Assembly: GCA_019694975.1 (NCBI GenBank)
Contig: JAIBAY010000006.1
Span: 62,001-126,000 of the forward strand
Reading direction: 5' to 3'
Source: Chitinophagales bacterium
Lineage (GTDB): Bacteria > Bacteroidota > Bacteroidia > Chitinophagales > UBA10324
DNA: 64,000 nucleotides
Positions 52,654 through 60,716 of the stretch are shown piece after piece (within the stretch, counting starts at the first letter, position 1; each line of letters begins with the position of its first letter). A program made the position numbers and the translations under genes. The notes beneath the pieces were generated by a model. The model ran no database searches and was not told where the DNA came from. It saw only the letters and a program-made list of their open reading frames with translations.

Positions 52654-53900
52654 TTCAGATATTGGTTGTTGAGGATAATCCTCACAAACAAGAAAACATT
52701 CGGCAGATTATCCGAGACATCACAAACATCAAAGAAGATGATTTGCAAATTGTCAGTAGCGTTAAGGAAGCGAGAAAACTTCTTTACGACAACTATTATG
52801 ATTTGATGATTTTAGATTTGGTATTGCCTATTGAAACTGGAATGGATGCAGATGCAAAACATGGGGTTCAATTTCTTGAAGACATTCATTCAAGTCCAAT
52901 GTTGAAACCACCAATTCATATTGTCGGGCTTTCTCAATTCGGAGAACTTGTGGCTAAGTATCATGACCAGTTCAGTAAAAAACTTTGGAACTTGATAGAT
53001 TATCATGCTGATTCAACTGGTTGGCAAGACCAACTGAAAACAATAATTTTTCACTTGGTTAAAACAAGACAAAGATTTATTCAAACAACAGTGAAGAAAC
53101 ATCTTTATGATGTTGCAATTATCACAGCACTTCCTGCACCTGAGTTTGAAGCAATCCTACGCTTAAACAAAGGAAAGTGGGAATCGGTTGTTGTTGAAGA
53201 TGATTTCATCAAATATTTCAAAACAACATTTACAGACGGCAAAAAAGAAAGAACAATCATCGCAGCATCATCAGATCAAATGGGAATGACTGCTGCAAGC
53301 CACTTGGCAACTAAAATGATTTTGTATTTCAAGCCGCGATATTTGATAATGGGTGGAATCACCGCAGGAATCCGAGATAGGGAACTTGGCTTTGGTGATA
53401 TTTTAGTTGCAGAACAATCTTGGGATTATGGAAGCGGAAAAATTGTTGAGAAAGTAACAAACGATACTGAAATCACAGACATTTCATTTCAGCCTGACAC
53501 AAGAGACATTCAGTTGAGTGCAGATTTAAAAGCAAAAGTTTCAGATTTTAAACTAACAAAATCTGAGTTACTTGACAGAATTCAAAACGAGTGGCCAGGT
53601 GATGCACCAAGCACTAAACTAAAACTTCATTTGGGACCAGTTGCAAGCGGCTCTTATGTTATTTCAAGCGAATCAACTTTATCTGAAATAAAAGAGCATC
53701 AAAGAAAATTGTTGGGTGTAGAAATGGAAACCTATGGAGTTTACTATGCAGCCGAACACAGTCCAGAACCAGCAACAAAGGCAATCTCAATAAAATCTGT
53801 TTGCGATTATGGAGATGGAAAGAAGAATGACAAGTATCAGAAATATGCGGCTTACACAAGTGCAAGATTCATTTACGATTTTATCATGACAGAGCTTTAA
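52650..53900 (+). CDS. Receiver fused to nucleoside-phosphorylase-fold effector, DtcC-like (Detocs)
   Basis: 416 residues. Residues 1-~145 are a receiver domain (Glu8-Asp9, acceptor Asp56 in MILDLVLP), ending in a STGWQDQL helix much like that of the preceding protein, again without the usual Lys. Residues ~155-416 are a PNP/MTAN-type nucleosidase domain: DVAIITALPAPEFEA, MGGITAGIRDRELGFGDILVA, the VEMETYG ribose-site Glu-Met-Glu (358-360) and the likely catalytic Asp386 in CDYGDG. In Detocs this effector, once phosphorylated, cleaves the N-glycosidic bond of ATP and stops phage growth. Cytoplasmic. Confidence 0.88.
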   Translation: MIQILVVEDNPHKQENIRQIIRDITNIKEDDLQIVSSVKEARKLLYDNYYDLMILDLVLPIETGMDADAKHGVQFLEDIHSSPMLKPPIHIVGLSQFGELVAKYHDQFSKKLWNLIDYHADSTGWQDQLKTIIFHLVKTRQRFIQTTVKKHLYDVAIITALPAPEFEAILRLNKGKWESVVVEDDFIKYFKTTFTDGKKERTIIAASSDQMGMTAASHLATKMILYFKPRYLIMGGITAGIRDRELGFGDILVAEQSWDYGSGKIVEKVTNDTEITDISFQPDTRDIQLSADLKAKVSDFKLTKSELLDRIQNEWPGDAPSTKLKLHLGPVASGSYVISSESTLSEIKEHQRKLLGVEMETYGVYYAAEHSPEPATKAISIKSVCDYGDGKKNDKYQKYAAYTSARFIYDFIMTEL

Positions 53901-54247
53901 TGGAAATAGATACTTTACAAACTTTAGATGTGATTGAAGCAATGGAAAATTTCATTGCAAGAAAAAGACCGCCTGAACATATCAGAGAGAAACTTGACTT
54001 AGGTTATAAGATTGAAGACCAAAATATTTTTGTGTTTGAAATCAGACCACAGTTTGACAAGCCCGAAGAAAAGACAGAGCACCCAGTTGCTAAAGCAACA
54101 TTTGTGAAAACGAAAAATCACTGGAAAGTTTTTTGGATGTGAGCAGATTTGAATTGGCACAGCTACGAACACAAGCCAACAGTGAAGAGAGTGAATGAAT
54201 TTTGCAAACTTGTGGAAGAGGATAAACAACATTGGTTTTTCGGATGA
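53900..54247 (+). pseudogene. DUF3024 family gene interrupted by in-frame TGA
   Basis: ATG 53900 overlaps the stop of the nucleosidase gene (TAATG). The frame reads 80 residues (MEIDTLQTLDVIEAMENFI..., NHWKVFWM) to TGA at 54140-54142. Beyond it the same frame continues with ADLNWHSYE...VKRVNEFCKLVEEDKQHWFFG to TGA 54245-54247, which is the normal C-terminal half of DUF3024 proteins. The TGA stands where the family usually has Arg (WKVFWM-R-ADL), so a single CGA or AGA to TGA change explains it. Either a recent nonsense mutation, a sequencing error, or a functional 80-residue short form. The function of DUF3024 is unknown. Confidence 0.8.
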
Positions 54248-54276
54248 AGAAAGAAGCCACCACTCACAAAAACACC

Positions 54277-54323
54277 CTCTTAAAAACCATTTCAAGCCAA
54301 CGCTAAACCAAAGTTTTTAAGAG
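54277..54323. repeat. Inverted repeat after the Detocs-like operon
   Basis: CTCTTAAAAAC (54277-54287) and GTTTTTAAGAG (54313-54323) form a perfect 11-bp stem with a 25-base loop. The loop contains GCCAACGCT, also found beside the left inverted repeat. It may terminate the operon or mark a cassette end. ATTGGTTTTTC occurs on either side, at 54231-54241 and 54324-54334. Confidence 0.7.
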
Positions 54324-54469
54324 ATTGGTTTTTCTCCCACCCAATAATAATTTTTGCCGACCCTTTTTTAAAAAAGAAATTTATTTTTCCCAGCCGCACT
54401 GGTTACTGCTAACTTGACATGACATCGCATTTAATGTAAATCGCATTTAACTATCTTTGTTGTGAAATG

Positions 54470-54611
54470 AAACAGTAGCGCTTCGGACAGGCAGCACCAC
54501 ATGCAGCTAGCGTAAGATTAAAAGAAATTATAAAAAAAGGGCTTTGTTCGCTAATCAAACAGTAGTGCTTCTAACAGGCAGTGGTGCGTTAACGAACTGT
54601 GGTGCTTCTAA
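54470..54611 (+). repeat. Degenerate direct repeats
   Basis: A 25-base unit beginning AAACAGTAG at 54470-54494 recurs at 54557-54581 with three mismatches. A third, shorter unit (GAACTGTGGTGCTTCTAA) is at 54594-54611. Spacing is irregular (87 and 37 bases), so it is not a CRISPR array. Confidence 0.6.
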
Positions 54612-54879
54612 TCCCTTTTTCGTTGTTGTTGGTCGTAGCACCGGCCTTCATGAGGAATAGATCAACAACCTGTGAAAATGAAGTATTTGAATGCACAAAC
54701 GAACCAAAACCACTTACCAAATTCCATTTACCTGGTTGTAAAGTAATTTGTATGTTGGCTTCCTGAAACGGTCTTCTCGCTGACAGAGAGTTCCTCATCG
54801 CAGAAAGATTTGATCATCGGTTAAAGTTTTGCCGCCAATGCTGGTCAGATCGGATATTCATTGATTACACGGTGCTTGC

Positions 54880-54894
54880 CTGTTATCAGTAACT
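54880..54894 (+). repeat. Right imperfect direct repeat flanking the AT-rich island
   Basis: CTGTTATCAGTAACT, partner of 48402-48416 with one mismatch. Together they bracket the operon and its flanking inverted repeats, a span of about 6.5 kb. No integrase is present in that span. Confidence 0.35.
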
Positions 54895-55007
54895 AACCCA
54901 GGGTTCCCCGCTCTTCACATGTGCATAAGTTACCTTCACAAATACAGAAAAAATATTAAATATACATTATCTTCAATGAGTTTTTTAACCCTCAAAATTC
55001 AGCACTT

Positions 55008-55448
55008 ATGAACACAAAAACCTTGCTTGCTGCACTTGCCGGCGCGGTGGCAGCTTTTTTCCTCGGATGGCTGCTCTTCGGTAACCTTTTAATGCCATTC
55101 TATTCTGCTCATACGATTCAGTATGAAGGGTTGATGAAAGATATGGAACAACCTGCCGGTTCCATGCTTGTGCTGATATTCATTGCCAACTTTTGCTGGT
55201 CACTGGCCATTGCATTGGTGTGTTCCTGGTCTGCCATGACAGGCATTATGAAAGGAGCCGTCATTGGAGGTACCCTTGGCTTTCTCCTGCAACTGTCCTT
55301 CGACTTGTTTATGTATTCCACCATGAATATGTACGACGGGACGCTTGTCATCGTGGATGTTCTGGTGAATGCCGCATTTAGCGCGGTGATCGGTGCCATT
55401 ATCGGATGGGTGATGGCAAGAGGCGGTAACAAAGCTGCAGCAGCATAG
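55008..55448 (+). CDS. Small conserved-type membrane protein
   Basis: 146 residues with four hydrophobic segments (about 6-28, 52-72, 77-103, 113-137) and small-residue-rich helices (AALAGAVAAFFLGWLLFG; AVIGAIIGWVMARGG). I do not recognise a named family. ATG 55008. A clear terminator follows at 55475, so it is transcribed alone. Confidence 0.75.
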   Translation: MNTKTLLAALAGAVAAFFLGWLLFGNLLMPFYSAHTIQYEGLMKDMEQPAGSMLVLIFIANFCWSLAIALVCSWSAMTGIMKGAVIGGTLGFLLQLSFDLFMYSTMNMYDGTLVIVDVLVNAAFSAVIGAIIGWVMARGGNKAAAA

Positions 55449-55474
55449 TCAGCATCACCACTTTATAGCTTAAT

Positions 55475-55520
55475 AGCCTTCCTGCAACCTGCTTTTTCGC
55501 AGGAGGCAGGAAGGCTTTGT
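55475..55520 (+). terminator. Terminator after the small membrane protein gene
   Basis: AGCCTTCCTGC (55475-55485) and GCAGGAAGGCT (55506-55516) form a perfect 11-bp stem; CCTGC/GCAGG inside can extend it. A short T-rich stretch follows. Confidence 0.75.
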
Positions 55521-55677
55521 GTTAGTATTGTTGCGATAGCAGCCGGCAATAATGTATTTGCCCTGTTCAGAAACGTTCAGAATAGCTTCAAGTCACTGCG
55601 GGAAGAATGGTGTGTTCTGTTATTTTTGTTTTCCGCGCAGCGGCAATAAAGTGACGTATGGATTCCGCTTGATTTGA

Positions 55678-56628
55678 CTATTTCAGCAAATCACTTTTTA
55701 GTTTTTTAAATGCTTCCATGGCGCCCATCGATTCGCAGGTTCGTGCGCCTGCCATATTCGCTTTTGCAACAATATCCAGCCAGGCTTCCAGGGGCAGTTC
55801 ATGCAACGGCACCTGCGTAATCTCACTCAGCTGATACAGTACAGCGCCTGTAAATGCATCACCGGCTCCGGTTGTGTCAACACATTCGATGGAGATGCTC
55901 GGTACCGTAATCATCTCTTCCCGGTATCCGAGCAAGGTGCCTGCAGCGCCCATGGTAATGGCGAAAACAGCATTGGATTTTTTCCGGAAGGCACGTCCCG
56001 CCTCTTCCGGTGTTGTGTTGCCGGTAAGCAGCAATGCCTCTTCATCACTAACTTTGAAGAAGCCGGCATGTTGTATGTAATGCCACGACTGATCGGTAAA
56101 TGAAGATAGATTGTTGCCGAAAAGAGCTTCACGGTAGTTGGGATCGAAACTCACAAACACACCCTTTTGCAAGGAGCGTTTCAGCAGCAATAAATAAGTT
56201 TCCTGCAGCGGTCCTCCCAGGAAGGCCGTTGCGCTGCCGAAGTGTACAATACCATAATCCTCCGGCTTGATCGCATCCGCCTCTGCAGGTGTAAGTTCCC
56301 GGTCAGCACCCCTGTGAAAAACGAAATCCCGCTCGCCCCGCTCATCCAGGGAAACATAGGCCATGGTGGTGAAGTGCTCCTTATCCTGCAACATCCATTT
56401 CGTAGAAACACCGAATTCTTTCATCACCTGTATCAGCTGCCTGCCAAAGGGATCTGCACCTACTTTTGCTGCAAGATCCACTGTGCCGCCCAGTGAAGCG
56501 ATGGCTGCGGCGACATTGGTGGGAGCACCACCCGGTTTTTTGATGAAGTGCTCTGCGGCGGATAGATTGGTACATCGCTCCAGGCAAAACATATCAATCA
56601 GCGCCTCACCGATGCAGAGAATTTTCAT
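55678..56628 (-). CDS. PfkB-family carbohydrate kinase, fructokinase-like
   Basis: 316 residues. N-terminal GEALIDMF and the GGAPTNVAAAIASLGG sugar-binding signature, then the PfkB signature 2 with the catalytic Asp in DTTGAGDAFTGAVL. This pattern and length are those of fructokinases, phosphorylating fructose with ATP; other sugars remain possible. ATG 56628. It is followed on the same strand, upstream by 87 bases, by the YgiD-like gene. Confidence 0.87.
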   Translation of the reverse strand: MKILCIGEALIDMFCLERCTNLSAAEHFIKKPGGAPTNVAAAIASLGGTVDLAAKVGADPFGRQLIQVMKEFGVSTKWMLQDKEHFTTMAYVSLDERGERDFVFHRGADRELTPAEADAIKPEDYGIVHFGSATAFLGGPLQETYLLLLKRSLQKGVFVSFDPNYREALFGNNLSSFTDQSWHYIQHAGFFKVSDEEALLLTGNTTPEEAGRAFRKKSNAVFAITMGAAGTLLGYREEMITVPSISIECVDTTGAGDAFTGAVLYQLSEITQVPLHELPLEAWLDIVAKANMAGARTCESMGAMEAFKKLKSDLLK

Positions 56629-56715
56629 GGAATGGATTATGAATGACCTTTGTAACGAAGATCAGAGAAAAAAACAGAAATGAAAAGACGTCCGTTTACC
56701 GGTAAGAAAATAAGA

Positions 56716-57615
56716 TTATGCCTGATCAATTCTGACCGATGTCATGGTCAGTGAACCGCCAATGGCTTTATCGTTGAAAAGCGTAATTTTTTCACCTTTT
56801 GCCTGTAGTGCCAGTACATAAAGCAATGGCAGGTAATGTTCGGGCGAAGGAATGGCTAACTCAAATGCTTTGCCTTGCGATTTATAGCGTATGAGTGACG
56901 GATGGTCGCCATCCAAAATAAATTGCTTCATCTCCGACCTTGCTTCCAGTGCCCAGTCGTATCCATATTCAGGAGCATTCAGCTTGTCCCAGGCAACCAT
57001 ACGGAGATTGTGCACCATATTTCCGCTGCCGATAATCAGCACACCTTTACTGCGCAGCACTGCCAGCTCTTGTGCCAGCTCATAATGATATTGCGGCCCC
57101 TGAGAATAATCGAGGCTCATCTGAATAACCGGTACATCCGCATCCGGATAGAGATGCTTGATTACGCTCCATGCGCCGTGGTCAAGTCCCCACTGATCAT
57201 CCAGGCCAACCGTTGTTTTCCTGATAATTGATTTTGTTTCATTCGCCAGCGCAGGACTGCCCGGTGCCGGATATTGCACATCGAATAGGGCCTGCGGAAA
57301 TCCGCCAAAGTCGTGAATGGTAGCGGGTTTTTCCATCGCTGTTACAAAGGTGCCTTTCGTTTCCCAGTGAGCCGACACACAAAGAATGGCGTTTGGCCTG
57401 GGAATGGTTTTGCCGGTGTTTCTGAAACCTGCCACAAACTCATTTTCTTCAATGGCATTCATCGGGCTTCCATGTCCGAGAAACAGCACAGGCATCTTTT
57501 CCGTGTTCCCAAAAGGAGCTGTCATTTTATTCAGTTCAGTAATTTTCATGGCGTTGGCTGCTAATGGTGCCGCGGCAAGCGGAACGAGAGATTTTAGAAA
57601 CTGCATCCTGTCCAT
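56716..57615 (-). CDS. YgiD-like extradiol dioxygenase (DODA family)
   Basis: 299 residues, similar throughout to 4,5-DOPA extradiol dioxygenases (LigB superfamily) that open catechol rings with Fe or Zn. Metal-site and family motifs are LFLGHGSPMNAIEEN, SAHWETKG, DQWGLDHGAWSVIKHLYPDADVPVIQMSLD and IIGSGNMVHNLR. An N-terminal hydrophobic stretch (MDRMQFLKSLVPLAAAPLAANA) looks like an export signal, which is absent from E. coli YgiD; alternatively translation starts at Met23. The substrate is unknown. Confidence 0.87.
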   Translation of the reverse strand: MDRMQFLKSLVPLAAAPLAANAMKITELNKMTAPFGNTEKMPVLFLGHGSPMNAIEENEFVAGFRNTGKTIPRPNAILCVSAHWETKGTFVTAMEKPATIHDFGGFPQALFDVQYPAPGSPALANETKSIIRKTTVGLDDQWGLDHGAWSVIKHLYPDADVPVIQMSLDYSQGPQYHYELAQELAVLRSKGVLIIGSGNMVHNLRMVAWDKLNAPEYGYDWALEARSEMKQFILDGDHPSLIRYKSQGKAFELAIPSPEHYLPLLYVLALQAKGEKITLFNDKAIGGSLTMTSVRIDQA

Positions 57616-58019
57616 CTTTAAAATGCGGAAGGTTATGTTGTCTGATTAATAAATTGTACTGCATCGCACACAAGCATGCCACCGGATGCACAGCTGGAAT
57701 AAAGGATGACTGATCGAACTTTTAATAAGTTGTCCTGCAAATGCCGGTAAGGTGTATCATGCTCTTGGCAAAGATACTGCATTGCACAGTCCCGTATGGA
57801 TGGCAGCTTACGGTAGCGATGCTCTTTTGATTTTGAAGAGTCGTTAGTATTGAAAGTCAACCTGTCTGACTTACTTCAGTTTCTTTGTTTGTAACGGAAA
57901 GTGCCCGCCCTGCATGCAAGAGGAACTGTTCACCATAAAATGCGGCATTGTAAATTGCATAATGACAAATATCATGGAAAAGAGCGCTTTCAGCATACAA
58001 ACAATTGCAATTCATAGCT
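57616..58019. other. Intergenic region between divergent genes
   Basis: About 400 bases between the YgiD-like gene and the OmpA-like gene. A minus-strand open frame of 75 codons (57633-57860) is not recognisable and is taken as chance. No repeat or strong hairpin was seen. Confidence 0.4.
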
Positions 58020-58027
58020 TACTTTTG
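58020..58027 (+). promoter_or_regulatory. Promoter -7 box of the OmpA-like gene
   Basis: TACTTTTG fits TAnnTTTG and ends 19 bases before the ATG at 58047. It lies within the upstream open-frame extension (from 58005), so it rules out that longer start. Confidence 0.6.
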
Positions 58028-58046
58028 TGCTAAATCTAAAAAAACT

Positions 58047-58892
58047 ATGAACCTGAGAAATTTAACGTTGTTCATCGCTCTATCAATGGTGATGACAGCA
58101 TGTGTGAGCACAAAAAAATTTAACAGCCAGGTGGCTAAATACGATTCGTTGAAGACGGATTATGCAAAGGTGGAAGATCAGTTAAAGACCTGCCTGACGC
58201 AAAAGGAAGTAAATGACAAGAAGGTGGCTGACCTGGAAAAGGAAAATGCTTTTTACAAAGAAAACTATACTACAGCGGTTAATCAGCTGCAAAACCTGTC
58301 AGTAATATCTGCAACGCAGGCTGAGAGTATCAAGAAGTCGCTCGACAACCTGAATCTGAAAGATGCTTATATCAAGGACCTGCAGGTTTCCATGGCGAAA
58401 AAGGATTCCCTCAATATGGCGTTGGTGATGAACCTGAAAGGAGCCCTGAAGGATGTAAATGACAAAGATGTGGAGATCAAGGTGGAAGGCAGCGCGGTAT
58501 TCATTTCCATTTCCGACAAAATGCTGTTCAAGAGCGGAAGCTATGAAGTTACGCCCGCTGCAAAAGCCGTTTTGGGTAAAGTTGCCGCCGTGGTGAACGG
58601 ACAACCGGATATTCAGTTTATGGTGGAAGGTCATACCGACAATAAACCGATCAAGACGAGCTTTATCAAAGATAACTGGGACCTCAGTGTTTTACGGGCA
58701 ACAGCGGTTACCCGCATTCTGCAAAAAGACTATGCCGTTGATCCCAAGCGCATGATTGCCGCCGGCAGAAGTGAATATATTTCTGTTGCAGCGAATGATA
58801 CCGATGAGGGCCGTGCCGCTAACCGCCGCACACGCATCGTGATTCTTCCGCAGCTCGATCAGTTCTTTAAATTGCTGGAAACACAGAAGTAA
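58047..58892 (+). CDS. OmpA-family peptidoglycan-binding lipoprotein
   Basis: 281 residues. Lipoprotein signal with lipobox MTAC (MNLRNLTLFIALSMVMTAC), a coiled-coil region (~25-140) and a C-terminal OmpA domain (VEGHTDNKPI, NWDLSVLRATAV, RMIAAGRSEY, AANRRTRIVI) that binds diaminopimelate peptides of peptidoglycan. It probably tethers the outer membrane to the cell wall. ATG 58047, just after the -7 box. Confidence 0.92.
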   Translation: MNLRNLTLFIALSMVMTACVSTKKFNSQVAKYDSLKTDYAKVEDQLKTCLTQKEVNDKKVADLEKENAFYKENYTTAVNQLQNLSVISATQAESIKKSLDNLNLKDAYIKDLQVSMAKKDSLNMALVMNLKGALKDVNDKDVEIKVEGSAVFISISDKMLFKSGSYEVTPAAKAVLGKVAAVVNGQPDIQFMVEGHTDNKPIKTSFIKDNWDLSVLRATAVTRILQKDYAVDPKRMIAAGRSEYISVAANDTDEGRAANRRTRIVILPQLDQFFKLLETQK

Positions 58893-58907
58893 AAACGCAG
58901 ATAAATA

Positions 58908-59032
58908 GAAGCTATCTCAAAATACCCGGAGTCATCCTGTCCCGATTGATCCGGATCAGGTTCTCTTCCATTCATGCACAGATGCCGAAATAAATCCGGC
59001 ATGACCGCATTGATTACCGATTTGGAGATAAC
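58908..59032 (-). repeat. Dispersed 125-bp repeat, copy B
   Basis: On the minus strand it aligns without gaps to 28657-28781 (100 of 125 identical). The central palindrome is TGATCCGGATCA (58947-58958). It begins 15 bases after the OmpA-like gene. As in copy A, one strand translates to a '...FRHL...DPDQSGQDD' peptide; I regard this as the repeat itself and not a gene. Confidence 0.85.
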
Positions 59033-59160
59033 TTCTCGCATTTATGCAACAGGCAGTGACTGCATCACTGCCTGTTTTTTTTGCAGTGACCTGCTGTCAC
59101 AAGTTATTAAACAGTGCTTGCTGCGGCACGTTACAAGGCGGCATTGTCGCTGCTCCTGAA

Positions 59161-59168
59161 TATCTTTG
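59161..59168 (+). promoter_or_regulatory. Promoter -7 box of the membrane glycosyltransferase gene
   Basis: TATCTTTG fits TAnnTTTG and ends 27 bases before ATG 59196. The open-frame extension start at 59166 lies inside the box and is rejected. Confidence 0.6.
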
Positions 59169-59195
59169 AGATACTGTGTACCGCCGGCAGTCATT

Positions 59196-60656
59196 ATGAA
59201 GATAACCACTCCTCCTTCTGCAGCAGATTATTTGATGCCTGTGCTGCTGCTGCTTTGCCTGCTGCCGGTATCGGTATTACTGCCATTCAATGGCTTGTAT
59301 GGGCAGGATGCGCATGAATATCTCCGGCTTACCCGTTCATTGCAGGCTTATATGAACGATGGAACACCCGTTACGCATTCCTATTTTCCCATTACTTATC
59401 CGCTTGTTACGTGGCTATTATCCCTTGCGGGTTTCAGCGATATCATGGCATCGCAACTTGTATCAATGCTTGCACTGACCGCTGCATTTGCATACATGAA
59501 AGAATTGACCGGCTTGCTGTTTCGTGAGAAAAATGAATCCGTTGCCTATCTCATTGCCTGTTTCTTCTTATCGCCTTATGTATTTCGTTTCGGATTGCTC
59601 AGCATGTCCGACATGCTCTGCTTGTTCTTTGTGATGGCCGCGCTTTTCCATTGCCTGCGTTATGTTAAAATGCATTCGCTGAAGGATGCAGCCCTATTCT
59701 CACTTTTTGCGGGCTGTGCCGTGTCGGCGAGATATGCGGTATTGATCCTCCTGCTGATTCCGGCTGTTTATATACTGCTATCCATCATACGCAGCAGCGA
59801 TTACAGGGCTGTCATCCTGATGATGCTGTTGTTCTGTTGTGCATTGCTTCCAGACTGGTTCATCCGCGGCCGGATTCTTTTTTTGCAATGGGAAGGGGCG
59901 GGTTTCATCATCGACTATGCTTCGAATGCATACGCCTGGTCGCCGCAGCATTTTTTCCGGAATGAATTTCAGAATCCTGATGGTCAACAGCACTATGCTG
60001 TGTGGAACATCGTGGCGGCAACATTCAATATCATGCATCCTGCTTTCCTGTTTGCCGGTATCTTCCTGCTGTTCTTCCTCAGGCGGGAAGATTTTTCGAT
60101 GCCGGAAATGAGGATGCTGGCTGCCATGGTAATTCTTTACGGCTTGTATATCGCGGGATTACATTACCAGAATAACCGTTACCTGCTGCAAAGTTTTCCG
60201 CCCGTACTACTGATTTTTTATCCTGCCTTCCGGAGAATGAAGACCAGGTTTATTACCAGCAAAACGGCCGGATGGATAACGTTTTTACTGGTCGTCATTA
60301 TACAACTCACGCTGTTCTGCTTTTCATTTCAGAAAATCTATACGATCAATTGCACGGAAAGAGAGATCGCCGCCTCACTGAAATCGTATGAAGGGCAAAC
60401 TGTTTACACGTGCGACATTACCGGAGCGCTTTCCACTTACAACGTAAAAAACCCGGTGATCGATCTGTACTTCAACCGTGTTTCGCCGCCGCAGGAGAAT
60501 GCATTGCTGCTTTTCAACTATGATTATTTTTCGGAACACTATCAGCAGAAGAATCCAATGCTGAACTGGGCCTATTTACAGGATCATTTACGGCTCCGTA
60601 TCCTGCAAAGTTATCCCGGAGGCTGGGCCTTATATGCTATGGAAGGCAGTCGCTAA
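59196..60656 (+). CDS. Multispanning membrane glycosyltransferase (GT-C type)
   Basis: 486 residues with about ten to twelve hydrophobic segments. The first extracytoplasmic loop holds GQDAHEYLRL, an acidic motif placed as in GT-C enzymes of the PMT/ArnT (dolichyl-phosphate mannose or related lipid-sugar using) group. A soluble C-terminal tail (~400-486) follows. It probably transfers a sugar from a polyprenyl-phosphate donor; donor and acceptor are unknown. Start ATG 59196. Confidence 0.75.
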   Translation: MKITTPPSAADYLMPVLLLLCLLPVSVLLPFNGLYGQDAHEYLRLTRSLQAYMNDGTPVTHSYFPITYPLVTWLLSLAGFSDIMASQLVSMLALTAAFAYMKELTGLLFREKNESVAYLIACFFLSPYVFRFGLLSMSDMLCLFFVMAALFHCLRYVKMHSLKDAALFSLFAGCAVSARYAVLILLLIPAVYILLSIIRSSDYRAVILMMLLFCCALLPDWFIRGRILFLQWEGAGFIIDYASNAYAWSPQHFFRNEFQNPDGQQHYAVWNIVAATFNIMHPAFLFAGIFLLFFLRREDFSMPEMRMLAAMVILYGLYIAGLHYQNNRYLLQSFPPVLLIFYPAFRRMKTRFITSKTAGWITFLLVVIIQLTLFCFSFQKIYTINCTEREIAASLKSYEGQTVYTCDITGALSTYNVKNPVIDLYFNRVSPPQENALLLFNYDYFSEHYQQKNPMLNWAYLQDHLRLRILQSYPGGWALYAMEGSR

Positions 60657-60716
60657 TCGGCAAACAGCGCCATAACAATTCATGTTGGTGACGGATGACA
60701 GGATGAACACTGTAAT

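Larger units (their letters stand above)
54324..55007. other. Long intergenic region with degenerate repeats, probably decayed DNA
   Basis: About 680 bases without a believable gene. Contents: AGCCGCAC (54392-54399), shared with the left flank; ATCGCATTTAA twice (about 54424 and 54440); an orphan -7 box TATCTTTG at 54452-54459 that leads only into a short frame ending at once; and a 25-base direct repeat at 54470-54494 and 54557-54581 with a partial third copy at 54594-54611. AAAAAGGG (54534-54541) can pair with CCCTTTTT (54613-54620). A minus-strand open frame of 69 codons at 54589-54798 has no recognisable family. Confidence 0.5.

Noticed and set aside
54140-54142. TGA in the DUF3024 gene read as selenocysteine
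   Set aside because: Relatives have Arg there and there is no Cys/Sec context or SECIS-like hairpin directly after it; a nonsense change is simpler.
54470-54611. CRISPR-like repeats
   Set aside because: Units are degenerate, only two or three, with unequal spacing; no cas gene is present.
54589-54798. 69-codon minus-strand open frame as a gene
   Set aside because: No recognisable family, and its C-terminal end is made of the degenerate repeat.
57633-57860. 75-codon minus-strand open frame as a small gene
   Set aside because: Sequence has no family resemblance and no promoter or spacing support.
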